Below, piece by piece: positions 18,917-28,782 of a stretch of 64,000 bases of DNA. The first letter of the stretch is position 1. Every line of letters begins with the position of its first letter. The notes below the pieces were generated by a model. That model was not told where the DNA came from, did not search any database, and saw nothing but the letters and a program-made list of their open reading frames with translations. The stretch comes from Neobacillus fumarioli NBRC 102428. Its GTDB lineage: Bacteria > Bacillota > Bacilli > Bacillales > Cytobacillaceae. The translations under genes were made by a program, and so were the position numbers. Location: NCBI RefSeq assembly GCF_001591485.1, contig NZ_BCUZ01000003.1, positions 25,250-89,249 on the forward strand, in the 5' to 3' direction.

Positions 18917-18937
18917 GACGCGCCAATGGAGCGCGTC
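18917..18937. terminator. Short terminator between spoVB and the YrbG-type gene
   Basis: A perfect 7-bp GC-rich stem GACGCGC/GCGCGTC with a 7-base loop begins two bases after the spoVB stop and ends at the stop codon of the facing gene. The T tracts are poor on both sides, so efficiency is uncertain. Confidence 0.5.
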
Positions 18938-19593
18938 TATTCATCTTTCATATCGATAAAAAATTCACCGTTTTCATAACTGCAGAAGGATATCTTCTTT
19001 AAGTCGCGGTATCCACGTTTCTTTAGTTCCTGGCGCAGCCAGAAATTCGTTTTATGAATCGTCTTCAGATTTTCTTCTTCGATCACCCCATCAATAATTA
19101 AAGGGATCGTAATATCACCGCCCGAGGGATGTTGCTCATTTTGCTGTTTCTTCAGGACAGATAAGCTGCCGGATGATTCTAATATGGCAAACTCGACGTC
19201 TGTAATGCTGCGAACATCTTTCTCTCTTAATTGGGTCATTAAATCATCAAAGTTATAACGCTGTTTGCGCATCACTTCTTCATCTATTTTCCCCTTGTTG
19301 ATAATAATGCTCGGTTTTCCGTCAACAAAATCACGGAATTTTTTGCTTTTAAGTGAAACAAGCGCCATTAAAATTTGAATAAACATTAATAAGACCATCG
19401 GCAAAATTGCGTGAAAAACTTTCACTTTTGGCCGCTCAATCGCGACAACTGCCAATTCGCCAATCATCACAAATACGACAAGATCAAGGATGCTTAATTC
19501 CCCTATTTCCCGTTTTCCCATCAGGCGGAAAATTCCCAAAATCAGAATATAAAAAATAAGTGTACGTAATGCAATTGTTATATATTCTTCCAC
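18937..19593 (-). CDS. DUF421/DUF1657-type membrane protein (YetF/YrbG family)
   Basis: A 218-residue protein with three N-terminal helices (about 10-85: TLIFYILILGIFRLMGKREI, LVVFVMIGELAVVAI, LMFIQILMALVSL) and a cytoplasmic domain with GKPSIIINKGKI and the RYNFDDLMTQLREKDV motif of DUF421. Function is unknown; paralogues in B. subtilis form the YetF/YrbG/YdfR/YcaP group. The start is taken as GTG at 19591-19593, nine bases after AAAGGAG, giving exactly the length of B. subtilis YrbG; 42 further open codons upstream are basic and unlike the family. Confidence 0.85.
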   Translation of the reverse strand: MEEYITIALRTLIFYILILGIFRLMGKREIGELSILDLVVFVMIGELAVVAIERPKVKVFHAILPMVLLMFIQILMALVSLKSKKFRDFVDGKPSIIINKGKIDEEVMRKQRYNFDDLMTQLREKDVRSITDVEFAILESSGSLSVLKKQQNEQHPSGGDITIPLIIDGVIEEENLKTIHKTNFWLRQELKKRGYRDLKKISFCSYENGEFFIDMKDE

Positions 19594-19758
19594 ACTCAAC
19601 CGCTCCTTTAGTTCAATCACCTTTATTATTCGCAATTGGAAAGAAAAAAATTTAAAAAGTTTGCTTCTACTTTTATAGATAACCGAATACGCTTGTACTA
19701 GGAAAAAAACTGCCGTCAAGGCTCGTACTGTCAGGGAGTTAAAAAGGGGGAGAGAAAC

Positions 19759-20145
19759 ATCGAATCGAGAAGTTTTGGTACATCGGTTTTATACGGGTTA
19801 ATTTTTATTTTTGCCTTCGCAGCCATTTGTAGTCTGATTATTTCCCTAATCCTTAAATTTACTTCAACAAGGGAATCATCGCTGCAATACATTATTACCG
19901 TCATTTCATTTATAGCTTTATTCGGAGGCGGTTTCCTATCCGGTGGGAAGCGAAAAGAGAAGGGCTGGCTGATCGGGGGGGCAACTGGGCTGATTTATTC
20001 ACTTATCGTCTTTTTATTTCAATACCTGGGCTATGATAAGCTGTTTGATGCCGAACAGATCATCTATCACATTTGTTATATTTTGATCGCTATGATGGGA
20101 GGAATTCTAGGGGTTAATCTTTCATCCAATTCACGGTCAGCTTAA
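19759..20145 (+). CDS. Small membrane protein, TIGR04086/YrzE family, apparent AUC start
   Basis: A 128-codon frame with no ATG, GTG or TTG near its 5' end. The strong binding site AAAGGGGGAGA lies six bases before ATC (19759-19761), and the codons that follow (ESRSFGTSVLYG) line up with my recollection of the N-terminus of this four-helix family. Four hydrophobic segments are visible: about 8-32, 44-62, 72-92 and 105-122, with GGGFLSGGKRKEKGWL between the second and third. The position between the YrbG-type gene and yajC matches B. subtilis yrzE. The frame is intact to TAA, so either AUC is the real start or an original ATG was mutated or misread. Confidence 0.75.
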   Translation: MESRSFGTSVLYGLIFIFAFAAICSLIISLILKFTSTRESSLQYIITVISFIALFGGGFLSGGKRKEKGWLIGGATGLIYSLIVFLFQYLGYDKLFDAEQIIYHICYILIAMMGGILGVNLSSNSRSA

Positions 20146-20149
20146 TAGA

Positions 20150-20184
20150 AAAAAGGAAGCCGAATTTAACAAAACCGGCTTCCC
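20150..20184. terminator. Bidirectional terminator between yrzE-type gene and yajC
   Basis: An 8-bp stem GGAAGCCG/CGGCTTCC is flanked by an A run on the left and CTCTTTC on the right. It serves both the plus-strand gene ending at 20145 and yajC ending at 20192. Confidence 0.75.
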
Positions 20185-20191
20185 TCTTTCA

Positions 20192-20503
20192 TTACTCTTT
20201 TTCTAATTTAACTTCTTTTGTATCTTTTACTTCTTTGACTTCTTTTGATTCGGTTACTTCACGAATTGCACTTCGATCATAAGTCAGACGGCTGCCATCT
20301 CCGCATCTGATCACAACCTTTTTGTCATCAAGAGAGTCGATGATGCCATGCAATCCGCCAATGGTGACGATTTTATCACCTTTTTTCAATGAGCTTTGCA
20401 TTTGCTGCACTGACTTTTGACGCTTTTGCTGCGGGCGAAGTAGTAAGAAATAAAACAATACAAACATTAAAATTAATGGAATGAGTGTACCAATTCCTTG
20501 CAT
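20192..20503 (-). CDS. yajC: Preprotein translocase subunit YajC
   Basis: A 103-residue protein with one N-terminal helix (about 5-24, GTLIPLILMFVLFYFLLLRPQ) and the family sequence QQKRQKSVQQMQSSLKKGDK, then IVTIGGLHG. YajC joins SecDF in the holotranslocon. The C-terminal 25 residues are a charged tail of repeated KEVK/KEVKDTKE units. The ATG at 20501-20503 is used because AAGGAGGG lies just upstream. It follows tgt by 27 bases, in the usual queA-tgt-yajC arrangement. Confidence 0.95.
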   Translation of the reverse strand: MQGIGTLIPLILMFVLFYFLLLRPQQKRQKSVQQMQSSLKKGDKIVTIGGLHGIIDSLDDKKVVIRCGDGSRLTYDRSAIREVTESKEVKEVKDTKEVKLEKE

Positions 20504-20530
20504 TTTGTTCCCTCCTTTCAAATGTCTCTA

Positions 20531-21712
<1,182 letters not shown>

Positions 21713-22738
21713 CTATATAATGAACATCGCATCGCCAAAGCTAAAGAAACGATATCGCTCTTTTACTGCCGTATTGTAGGCATGCAAGATATTCTCTCTG
21801 CCAGCTAATGCACTAACAAGCATAATTAACGTTGATTTTGGCAGATGGAAATTGGTAATCAAGCCGTCTATTGCTTTATATTCATAGCCTGGATAAATAA
21901 AAATATCGGTCCAGCCGCTTGCCTCAGTAAACATGCTGTGTTTTGCGGCAATGGTTTCCAGTGTTCTTGTCGAAGTCGTTCCAACAGCAATAATCCTTCC
22001 GCCCTTTTCCCTAACATTATTCAGCAATTTAGCCGTTTCCGCCGTCATTTGATAAAACTCGGCATGCATCTCGTGGCCTTCAATATCCTCTACATTTACA
22101 GGCCTGAATGTACCGAGCCCGACATGTAAGGTAATAAAGGCAATGTGAACACCCTTTGCTTTGATCTCTTCCAAAAGCTCTTCCGTAAAATGAAGGCCGG
22201 CTGTCGGCGCCGCTGCGGAACCAAGTTCGCGGGCGTAAACAGTCTGATAACGATCCCGGTCTTCGAGCTGTTCTTTAATATAAGGAGGCAGAGGCATTTC
22301 CCCGAGCTGGTCAAGCACTTCATAAAAGATACCATCATAAATAAATTTGAATGTTCTTCCTCCATGATCGGCAGTGCCTGTACAAACTGCTTTCAAAAGG
22401 CCATTTCCAAAATCAAGTTCAGTTCCTTCCTGAACTCTTTTTGCAGGTTTTACTAATGTTTCCCATTCGTCACCTTCGAGTTGTTTCAAGAGCAGAACTT
22501 CAATTTTCGCACCCGTATCTTTTTTGACACCAAAAAGGCGTGCAGGGAGAACCTTCGTGTCATTTAGAACAAGGCAATCCCCTTCACGCAAATATTCCGT
22601 AATATGTTTAAATACTTCATGTTTAATTTCGCCCGTTTCCTTATTTAAAATCATCAATCTGCTGTCAGAGCGGTTCTTTAACGGAACTTGGGCAATTAAT
22701 TCTTCCGGTAAGTCAAAATCAAAAATATCTAGTTTCAT
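21713..22738 (-). CDS. queA: S-adenosylmethionine:tRNA ribosyltransferase-isomerase
   Basis: A 341-residue enzyme that transfers and rearranges the ribosyl group of SAM onto preQ1 in tRNA to form epoxyqueuosine. Hallmarks: [59 protein letters not shown] and the C-terminal [24 protein letters not shown]. The ATG at 22736-22738 is chosen by match to family N-termini ([11 protein letters not shown]); its binding site (AGGATG) is weak, and 26 more upstream codons are open but unlike the family. It lies 42 bases before tgt. Confidence 0.96.
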   Translation of the reverse strand: MKLDIFDFDLPEELIAQVPLKNRSDSRLMILNKETGEIKHEVFKHITEYLREGDCLVLNDTKVLPARLFGVKKDTGAKIEVLLLKQLEGDEWETLVKPAKRVQEGTELDFGNGLLKAVCTGTADHGGRTFKFIYDGIFYEVLDQLGEMPLPPYIKEQLEDRDRYQTVYARELGSAAAPTAGLHFTEELLEEIKAKGVHIAFITLHVGLGTFRPVNVEDIEGHEMHAEFYQMTAETAKLLNNVREKGGRIIAVGTTSTRTLETIAAKHSMFTEASGWTDIFIYPGYEYKAIDGLITNFHLPKSTLIMLVSALAGRENILHAYNTAVKERYRFFSFGDAMFII

Positions 22739-22755
22739 CTTCCTACATCCTATCT

Positions 22756-22962
22756 TTAACGAAATCTTCCAATAAAGTGAAAAATAAGCGACAGTACAAT
22801 GCTGATGATTATACAAGTGACAATCGGAAAGTAAAAGGTTGTATTTCCTTTTTTAACTAATATATCACCAGGAAGTTTTCCAAGATGGAAAATCGGCATC
22901 AACAAACCGATGAAAAAAATAATAGCACCAATAATCATGAGCGTTTTCGAAAAGGTTGTCAA
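22756..22962 (-). CDS. Small membrane protein, DUF2905 (YrzS type)
   Basis: A 68-residue protein with two hydrophobic helices (about 7-27 and 46-65) joined by the DUF2905 signature LGKLPGDI and a basic loop. Function unknown. Its start overlaps the ruvB stop by 4 bases (22959-22962), which suggests translational coupling. In other bacilli the gene has the same place between ruvB and queA. Confidence 0.9.
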   Translation of the reverse strand: MTTFSKTLMIIGAIIFFIGLLMPIFHLGKLPGDILVKKGNTTFYFPIVTCIIISIVLSLIFHFIGRFR

Positions 22963-23960
22963 GGTGCCGGCACCTCCATACCGAAATGATGATACGCGCT
23001 AGCTGTTACGATTCTTCCTCTAGGTGTCCGCTGCAAAAAGCCAATTTGCAGCAAATATGGCTCGTAAACATCCTCAATTGTCTCCGCTTCCTCTCCGATC
23101 GAGGCAGCAATTGTATCCAATCCGACAGGGCCCCCGCGAAATTTCTCCATGATACCTTTCAATAGTTTATGGTCAATATGATCAAGACCCAGCCGGTCCA
23201 CTTGCAGCAGTTCCAGTGCTTCTTGTGCCAATGCAAGATGAATTGTCCCATCTCCCTTTACTTGAGCAAAATCTCTCACCCTTCGCAACAGTCGGTTGGC
23301 AATTCTTGGAGTCCCTCTTGCACGCCTGGCAATTTCTGCGGCAGATGCATCATCAATCTCTGTGTTGAACAATTCAGCTGTTCGCTCGACAATGCTTTTC
23401 AATTCTACTTCTTTATAATACTCGAGACGGCTCAAAACTCCAAATCGATCCCGAAGCGGAGCTGATAATGAGCCTGCTCTGGTTGTGGCACCGACTAATG
23501 TAAATGGCGGCAAATCAAGGCGCACTGATCTTGCCGTCGGCCCTTTACCGATGACGATATCAAGGCAAAAATCCTCCATCGCGGGATACAGTACTTCTTC
23601 GATCGTCCTTGCTAGCCTGTGTATTTCGTCAATAAACAGGACATCCCCTGGCTCAAGGGCCGTAAGAACGGCTGCTAAATCACCTGGCCGCTCAATGGCC
23701 GGTCCCGAAGTTGTGCGAATATTGACGCCCATTTCGTTCGCAATGATCATCGCAAGTGTTGTTTTACCCAAACCAGGGGGGCCGTAAAGCAGGACGTGGT
23801 CCAGTGTTTCGTTGCGGAGTTTCGCTGCTTTAATGAATATTTGTAAATTTTCCTTTACTTGATGCTGGCCGATATATTGCTTTAACGTCTGTGGTCTAAG
23901 ACTTTGCTCAAAGCTTTGCTCCCCTTCATTAACCTCACTTGATATAATTCGGTCTTCCAT
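22959..23960 (-). CDS. ruvB: Holliday junction branch migration helicase RuvB
   Basis: A 333-residue AAA+ motor that drives branch migration with RuvA. Walker [10 protein letters not shown] at residues 60-68, Walker B FIDEIHR at about 109-115, sensor 1 LVGATTRAG, arginine finger region PLRDRFG, and a C-terminal winged helix ending in [20 protein letters not shown]. It follows ruvA by 10 bases, forming the usual ruvAB unit with bofC upstream. Confidence 0.98.
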   Translation of the reverse strand: MEDRIISSEVNEGEQSFEQSLRPQTLKQYIGQHQVKENLQIFIKAAKLRNETLDHVLLYGPPGLGKTTLAMIIANEMGVNIRTTSGPAIERPGDLAAVLTALEPGDVLFIDEIHRLARTIEEVLYPAMEDFCLDIVIGKGPTARSVRLDLPPFTLVGATTRAGSLSAPLRDRFGVLSRLEYYKEVELKSIVERTAELFNTEIDDASAAEIARRARGTPRIANRLLRRVRDFAQVKGDGTIHLALAQEALELLQVDRLGLDHIDHKLLKGIMEKFRGGPVGLDTIAASIGEEAETIEDVYEPYLLQIGFLQRTPRGRIVTASAYHHFGMEVPAP

Positions 23961-23970
23961 GCGTCATCAC

Positions 23971-24582
23971 CTATTTTAAAAGCATCTTTAAGGCCATTTT
24001 AATATATTGATCGGTCGTAAGCTTTTCTTTCTTAAGTTCCGGCGAAATTTTCTTAATTTCTTTTTCCGAATAGCCAAGCGCTTTTAATGCAAGAACCGCC
24101 TCTTCAAAATCCGTATTTTTTGTCTCTATTTTCAAAGTAATCTCATTAGCATTAAATAAATTCGGAAAATAGTCGGGAACAACGTCCTGAAGTTTTCCTT
24201 TTAAATCAAGAATCATTTGCCTTGCCGTTTTCTTGCCAACCCCCGGGAATTTAACAAGGAAGGATTCATCCTCATCTTCGATTGCCTGAACCACCTGTTC
24301 CACTTCACCGGAAGCAAGAACCGCCAATGCCCCTTTCGGACCGATTCCGGAAACATTTAATAATTTCGTAAACAGTTTCTTCTCTTCCCTTGTTTCAAAA
24401 CCGTACAAAGCCATAAGGTCCTCGCGGACATAATGATATGTATAAACTGTTACCATTGTTTCCATTTTACTTGCATAAATAAACGGGTTTGGAGTCGTTA
24501 TTTGATAGCCGATCCCATTATTTTCAATCACCAAATACTCGGGTCCGACAAATATAACAGTTCCTTTTATATAGTCAAACAA
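23971..24582 (-). CDS. ruvA: Holliday junction DNA-binding protein RuvA
   Basis: A 203-residue protein with the N-terminal OB fold ([20 protein letters not shown]), tandem helix-hairpin-helix motifs ([32 protein letters not shown]) and the C-terminal helical domain that contacts RuvB ([19 protein letters not shown]). It tetramerises on four-way junctions and loads RuvB. Length is typical. Confidence 0.98.
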   Translation of the reverse strand: MFDYIKGTVIFVGPEYLVIENNGIGYQITTPNPFIYASKMETMVTVYTYHYVREDLMALYGFETREEKKLFTKLLNVSGIGPKGALAVLASGEVEQVVQAIEDEDESFLVKFPGVGKKTARQMILDLKGKLQDVVPDYFPNLFNANEITLKIETKNTDFEEAVLALKALGYSEKEIKKISPELKKEKLTTDQYIKMALKMLLK

Positions 24583-24647
24583 GCCTATTCTCTCCCCTGT
24601 TTTCTAGAGCGCACTAAATTTTATTTTATCACACAATATAAATGTAT

Positions 24648-24684
24648 GAAAAAAATCAGCCTGAAAAAGATATCAAGCTGATTT
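24648..24684 (-). terminator. Terminator after bofC
   Basis: On the minus strand AAATCAGC pairs with GCTGATTT across a 16-base loop and is followed by TTTTTC. It begins 14 bases past the bofC stop codon and isolates bofC from ruvA. Confidence 0.7.
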
Positions 24685-24697
24685 TGCACAAAGCTTT

Positions 24698-25243
24698 TTA
24701 TTCTTTTTTTATAGAGTAAGGCTTAAAAGTTTCTAATACTTGAACATACCGATCTTTTGTAAGAATCGGAATTCCCTGCATTAGTTCCTCCTGCTTCTTG
24801 CTCTCAAGCCTTTTCATATCGATTTGGAAAAAAGATTGAATGATCCGTGAATGATCCGGTCTTCCGTTAAAAATGGTTAAAACTCCGTCTTTCGTTATTC
24901 CAAAGAAACCGTTCGCTTTTAATAAAGGAGAAATATCATCAACCTGTTTTCTAAAAACCATCTTGGTCTTATCCCTGCTTACGAGTCGCCACTCTTCGTA
25001 TTTCGCCCAAAAATCCTCCATCGACCAGCAGGTTTCTTTCACTACTTCCTGACTTACTTCACCATCAAGATAACTCCGCTCTAATATCACGGTTATGTGC
25101 AGAGGTTCCTTTTCCAGCTGATCATCTAATCTCGCGGCAATACCTACCCATGGGAATCCAATGAAACTTCCAATAGAAATGAAGCATATGACAGAAAATG
25201 TGGCTGCACGAACCCAAGGCACTGTCATCCAATTGAACCTCAT
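24698..25243 (-). CDS. bofC: BofC, bypass-of-forespore protein (SpoIVB regulator)
   Basis: A 181-residue exported protein. BofC is made in the forespore and restrains SpoIVB, the protease that triggers pro-sigma-K processing. After a hydrophobic N-terminus (VRAATFSVICFISIGSFIGF, about 10-30) come LERSYLDGEVSQE, SMEDFWAKYEEWRLV, FRKQVDDISPLLKANGFFGI and FNGRPDHSRIIQSFFQIDMK, matching remembered B. subtilis BofC block by block. The ATG at 25241-25243 follows AAAGAGGTG; three more open codons lie upstream. Its downstream partners SpoIVFA and SpoIVFB are encoded at 35.5-37.2 kb. Confidence 0.93.
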   Translation of the reverse strand: MRFNWMTVPWVRAATFSVICFISIGSFIGFPWVGIAARLDDQLEKEPLHITVILERSYLDGEVSQEVVKETCWSMEDFWAKYEEWRLVSRDKTKMVFRKQVDDISPLLKANGFFGITKDGVLTIFNGRPDHSRIIQSFFQIDMKRLESKKQEELMQGIPILTKDRYVQVLETFKPYSIKKE

Positions 25244-25515
25244 GCAAATCACCTCTTTAGGTTGGAATTGAACACATTACTGTTCTAGTTTAACCTTATT
25301 TTGTCTTTTTATCCTGAGGAAAGCTGGTGCCGGTATTGGCTCTCGAAGCCGAGAGAAATTACAAGATTCATGTTCCAATCTATTGGATTGGCTCTTCAAT
25401 TCGGCATTAAAACTCAACTTTCGGGTTCCAATCAGATCCTTTTACGTCATACTCATAAATTTGTTTGAAAAGGCATAAGTTTTTATGAAGAATATTAGCA
25501 ATTTGCCTATTTCCA

Positions 25516-25524
25516 CATACACTA
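25516..25524 (+). promoter_or_regulatory. Candidate sporulation (sigma-E/sigma-K) -10 element of safA
   Basis: The 312-base gap between bofC and safA holds no gene that I can support. Close to safA, CATACACTA fits the mother-cell -10 patterns (sigma-E CATACAnT, sigma-K CATAnnnTA). A convincing -35 at the right spacing was not found. In B. subtilis safA is transcribed by sigma-E. The rest of the gap has only A/T-rich sequence and partly repeated TTCCAATC/GGTTCCAATC words. Confidence 0.4.
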
Positions 25525-25555
25525 TATGGACTTATGCCATAGGAGGGAAATCAGA

Positions 25556-27034
25556 GTGAAGATCCATATCGTACAGAAAGGGGATACTCTTTGGAAGATC
25601 GCCAAGAAGTACGGCGTGAATTTTGAAGAGCTGAAGAAACTTAATTCACAGCTCAGTAACCCTGATATGATTATGCCCGGAATGAAAATAAAAGTTCCTA
25701 CTTCTGGTGGAACGATCAAGAAAGAAACTTCACATAATCCAGGGCCGGGGGTTAAGAAAGAGATTCCGCTTGAGCACCCGTTTGCCAAAGAAAAGCCGAT
25801 CAAAGAAGTACCTGTAAAAGAAGTGCCTGTTAAAGAAATACCGGTGAAAGAAATACCTAAAAAAGAAATACCGATTAAAGAAGTACCTATTAAGGAAGTT
25901 CCAAAAAAAGAACTGCCAATTCTTAAAGAAACACCAAAAGCGCCCTATACTCCGAAAATGCCCCTGCAAGTAGTCCCTGAAATAGATATTAATAATTACT
26001 ACATGATGAATATGCAAAATATGAAAATTGAACAACCACAGCTGCCACCTAAACCTGCCAATATTCTTCCAGAAGTTAAAGAAGTTCCGAAGAAAGAAAT
26101 ACCTATCCCGGCACCGCCACCGGTGCAAGAAATTCCGTGCCAGCCGCAGGAATATTGTGTTCCGGTGACACCCATTTTGCCTGGTCCCGGATTTTGTCCG
26201 CCATATGGAGGTTTCGCACCGACGCCAGCGCCGACAATGCCATATATGCCTCACTCGGGCTATTTGGACCCGGGGGTGCCTATGAGCACTGACCCTGTAT
26301 ACGGCGTACCTCCAGGTGCTGTTGGGCCAGCGTATGTACCTGGGCACTACGATATGGAATCATCATCATTCATGCCACAGGTACCAGTTGTAAATCCGGC
26401 ATATAACCCAGGATATCCGGGAGGAGGGGTACCAGGAGGAGTAATGGGAGCACCAGGCCAAACATCAGCTTATTCAGCTCCGCCGGGATACAGTCAAATT
26501 CCTGCATCCTATCCGGGGGGATATGAACAGCTGCCTCCAAGTTACCAAACAGGTTATCCGGCAGGATATGCGCCGATGCCACAAGGATATCCTGCAGGGT
26601 ATGAACCAATGACACAAAGTTATCCGGCAGGTTATCACGGAGGATATGTTCCCGGAACTCCAGCAGGGCAATATACAGCCCAAGGTTATGCCCAGATTCC
26701 ATATGGTTATCCGCCATTAAGGGAAAATGGAGAATTTGATATGCGGGAAACAGCAGCTGCCGAAGCCAACACGCCAATTCAAATCACACAACATTATCAT
26801 CAAGAACAAGGATTGCCGGTTGGCACTGGTTCCATGGCAGACTGCGGCTGCGGCGATCCTGCACCAGGAGCAGTACCAGCAGGAACACAGCCAAACTTTG
26901 TGCCGCCGACACCGCCGATTTACAGTGCACCATATACGGGTTCTGCAGCCCAACCGCCGTTTATGAATCCATATGGTATGGGACCGGTTGGAACAGCTTA
27001 CGGTATGCCGGGTTACCCTGATGAAAGTAGCTAA
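25556..27034 (+). CDS. safA: SafA, SpoVID-dependent spore coat assembly factor
   Basis: A 492-residue coat morphogenetic protein, the organiser of the inner coat in B. subtilis. An N-terminal LysM domain (residues 1-48, KIHIVQKGDTLWKIAKKYGV ... LSNPDMIMPGMKIKVP) anchors it at the cortex-coat boundary. Then come eight P-x-K-E-(V/I/L) pentapeptides (81-120) and a long Pro/Gly/Tyr-rich tail with GYPAGY-type units and a DCGCGDP motif, as in known SafA. The start is GTG (25556-25558) behind GGAGGG; the ten upstream open codons contain that site. The tail is unstructured and likely to be crosslinked by transglutaminase, as shown for B. subtilis SafA. Confidence 0.95.
   Translation: MKIHIVQKGDTLWKIAKKYGVNFEELKKLNSQLSNPDMIMPGMKIKVPTSGGTIKKETSHNPGPGVKKEIPLEHPFAKEKPIKEVPVKEVPVKEIPVKEIPKKEIPIKEVPIKEVPKKELPILKETPKAPYTPKMPLQVVPEIDINNYYMMNMQNMKIEQPQLPPKPANILPEVKEVPKKEIPIPAPPPVQEIPCQPQEYCVPVTPILPGPGFCPPYGGFAPTPAPTMPYMPHSGYLDPGVPMSTDPVYGVPPGAVGPAYVPGHYDMESSSFMPQVPVVNPAYNPGYPGGGVPGGVMGAPGQTSAYSAPPGYSQIPASYPGGYEQLPPSYQTGYPAGYAPMPQGYPAGYEPMTQSYPAGYHGGYVPGTPAGQYTAQGYAQIPYGYPPLRENGEFDMRETAAAEANTPIQITQHYHQEQGLPVGTGSMADCGCGDPAPGAVPAGTQPNFVPPTPPIYSAPYTGSAAQPPFMNPYGMGPVGTAYGMPGYPDESS
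25796..25915 (+). repeat. 15-nt tandem repeat inside safA (eight pentapeptide units)
   Basis: Eight consecutive 15-base units encode P-(I/V/K)-K-E-(V/I/L). The units differ mainly at third positions and at the second codon, so the array is old enough to have diverged. It follows the LysM domain of SafA. Confidence 0.85.
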
Positions 27035-28022
27035 TTCAAAGTCAAATCATAATGGAGACGATGCTTATTTTGATCGTCTCTTCTCTTATTTTCGTTCACA
27101 GTTTACTGAAAAAATTACCCGGTTTGTTCCAATCAAAAGTTCCGTTATTTTACTGGAAACAAAAAAACATACCTATATTGTGAAAGGATTCTCATCTGTA
27201 AAGCGGCTTAAGCTCCAAGAAGCGTTTACGGCTACATTAAGAAAAGAAGGGTTTTTGAATACGTATTTATTTTTAACCCCGCCTGTGAAAGAACCTCTTT
27301 TTTTCGAAGGAACGTATTTCGGCTGCATGGAGTATATTTCTCCACATAAAACAGCCTTCTCTTTTCATACGCAAAAGAATCGCCAGGAAGGATTAGATTT
27401 ACTTGCCCAATTTCACCAAGCAACTAGGGCATTTGTACAGCGTTATCGAACACTGCTTCCATATGGAGACCTGAGGGGGAAATGGCTGGAAAGACTGCAA
27501 ATGTTCTTAAATAATCTTCCCCTTCTCGAATATTTTATAAAAGAACCATTTATTTCAGAAATGACGGACTGGGCCAGTTGGTCACTTTCAGGGTTTGACC
27601 GACATCAGGGAAGTTTAAAAGAACCGCAAGTTATTCTTCATGGCGATGTTGCCCATCATAATTTTATACGCGACCAAGCCGGTGACTTAAGGCTTATTGA
27701 TTTTGACTTGATGAATATCGGTCCACCGAGTTTTGACTATTTACAATACGCCAATCGGATCCTGCCATATATCGATTGGTCATTTGAAAAATTATTCAGC
27801 CATAAACAGTTTCATTCATATATGCATGATCCTGCCTTTTTATACGCCTTAGCCTATCCGGCTGATGTTTTTCGCGAATGGAACCGGATTATTAGAGAAA
27901 AATCTTATTCAAACCAAAAAATTTTTAAACAAGTAATGGATCTGTCCATTGGCCAGTTTTACGCAAGAAAAAAATTTGTTGAGAGGTTAAAGGACCGGTT
28001 GAACGAATCTTATGGTCATTAG
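27021..28022 (+). CDS. CotS/YsxE-type spore coat kinase-like protein
   Basis: A 333-residue protein of the APH/choline kinase fold. The catalytic loop is HGDVAHHN (HGDxxxxN type) and the metal-binding segment LRLIDFDLMNIGPPSFDYLQY, so the core looks catalytically complete. The N-lobe has YIVKGFSSVKRLKLQEAF with a possible ATP-anchoring lysine. Related Bacillus proteins (CotS, CotI, YtaA, YsxE, YutH) are coat components. The start overlaps the safA 3' end by 14 bases (ATG 27021) with only a weak binding site, implying coupling to safA translation. The substrate is unknown. Confidence 0.75.
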   Translation: MKVANSKSNHNGDDAYFDRLFSYFRSQFTEKITRFVPIKSSVILLETKKHTYIVKGFSSVKRLKLQEAFTATLRKEGFLNTYLFLTPPVKEPLFFEGTYFGCMEYISPHKTAFSFHTQKNRQEGLDLLAQFHQATRAFVQRYRTLLPYGDLRGKWLERLQMFLNNLPLLEYFIKEPFISEMTDWASWSLSGFDRHQGSLKEPQVILHGDVAHHNFIRDQAGDLRLIDFDLMNIGPPSFDYLQYANRILPYIDWSFEKLFSHKQFHSYMHDPAFLYALAYPADVFREWNRIIREKSYSNQKIFKQVMDLSIGQFYARKKFVERLKDRLNESYGH

Positions 28023-28032
28023 TGGAAGAATG

Positions 28033-28104
28033 AAAAACCCCTTCAAGCAACACTCTAATAATGAGCATGTATAAATGCTCAAGGCTTATTTTGAGGGGGT
28101 TTTT
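28033..28104 (+). terminator. Long hairpin with terminator tail that includes the next gene's ribosome binding site
   Basis: AAAAACCCCTTCAA (28033-28046) pairs with TTGAGGGGGTTTTT (28091-28104) at 14 positions with one G-U. An inner stem GAGCAT/ATGCTC lies in the loop. The right arm ends in a T run and so acts as a terminator for safA and the kinase-like gene. The GAGGGGG in that arm is also the only good Shine-Dalgarno for the TTG start at 28108. Confidence 0.8.
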
Positions 28105-28107
28105 CGC

Positions 28108-28776
28108 TTGAATAAAAGACAGTGGATGATCATTCCTCTTTCGGCCCTAATGATATTAGGCATTTCAGGCTGTTCGAATAACCGTACAGCTGTCAACGAT
28201 ACACGGGTTGGGTATTATACGAATGAAAATCACCCGGTCACTGAATATGAAATGTTACGTGACAATGACGGTCCCATTACGGAGTTTATGGATCATACTT
28301 TTGGAGATGAAGGTCGTCTTCAGCGTGAGCAAAAACAAAGAATGCTGAAGATTCGAGACGAAAATGGCAATCCGAAAAATCCCACCACTCCTTTAGCTGA
28401 AACAGATAAAAATTTTTTCCAGCGGGATAACCGCTTCAGTACAAGTGATTCTAATTACCATGGGCATCTAAATAGAAAAATTGGAAATGCCGGAACCGTC
28501 ACTCATCCGGATTTTCAAGAAACCATCACTAATCGAATCAGAGCAAGAGTGTCTGGCATGGAGAATGTTCGCAGCATTCGCTCTGTCACTTACGGGAACA
28601 TTGTGACAGTTTCTGTTGTGTTAAATGACAACCGAAGGGCTGCGCAAACTAAACAGGCTATTCGAGATGCTGTGAAACCGTATGTCCACGGTAAGACAGT
28701 AAATGTTGACATTGATGAAGGAACTATCGGCCGAGATCGCAATATCAATAACGAGATCCCGCAGCGGATTCCTTAA
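28108..28776 (+). CDS. YhcN/YlaJ-family spore lipoprotein (CoxA-like)
   Basis: A 222-residue predicted lipoprotein. A basic start (NKRQWMIIPLSALMILG) leads to the lipobox ISGC and then SNNRTAVNDT. The C-terminal half has the YhcN/YlaJ domain (NRIRARVSGMENVRSIRSVT, VVLNDNRRAAQTKQAI). In B. subtilis the safA-linked gene coxA encodes a cortex-associated protein of this family, so the context agrees. Start TTG (28108-28110), nine bases after GAGGGGG; an in-frame ATG at 28075 lies inside the hairpin loop and has no binding site. Sporulation-specific expression is likely but not shown by a clear promoter. Confidence 0.8.
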   Translation: MNKRQWMIIPLSALMILGISGCSNNRTAVNDTRVGYYTNENHPVTEYEMLRDNDGPITEFMDHTFGDEGRLQREQKQRMLKIRDENGNPKNPTTPLAETDKNFFQRDNRFSTSDSNYHGHLNRKIGNAGTVTHPDFQETITNRIRARVSGMENVRSIRSVTYGNIVTVSVVLNDNRRAAQTKQAIRDAVKPYVHGKTVNVDIDEGTIGRDRNINNEIPQRIP

Positions 28777-28782
28777 AATAGA

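Noticed and set aside
25796..25915. Tandem 15-base repeat considered as a CRISPR or regulatory array
   Set aside because: Units are contiguous, in frame and without spacers; they encode a pentapeptide repeat in SafA.
25730..26777. Long minus-strand frames opposite safA
   Set aside because: Antisense shadows of the repetitive safA coding sequence; composition (Arg, Phe, Tyr, His-rich runs) mirrors the repeats.
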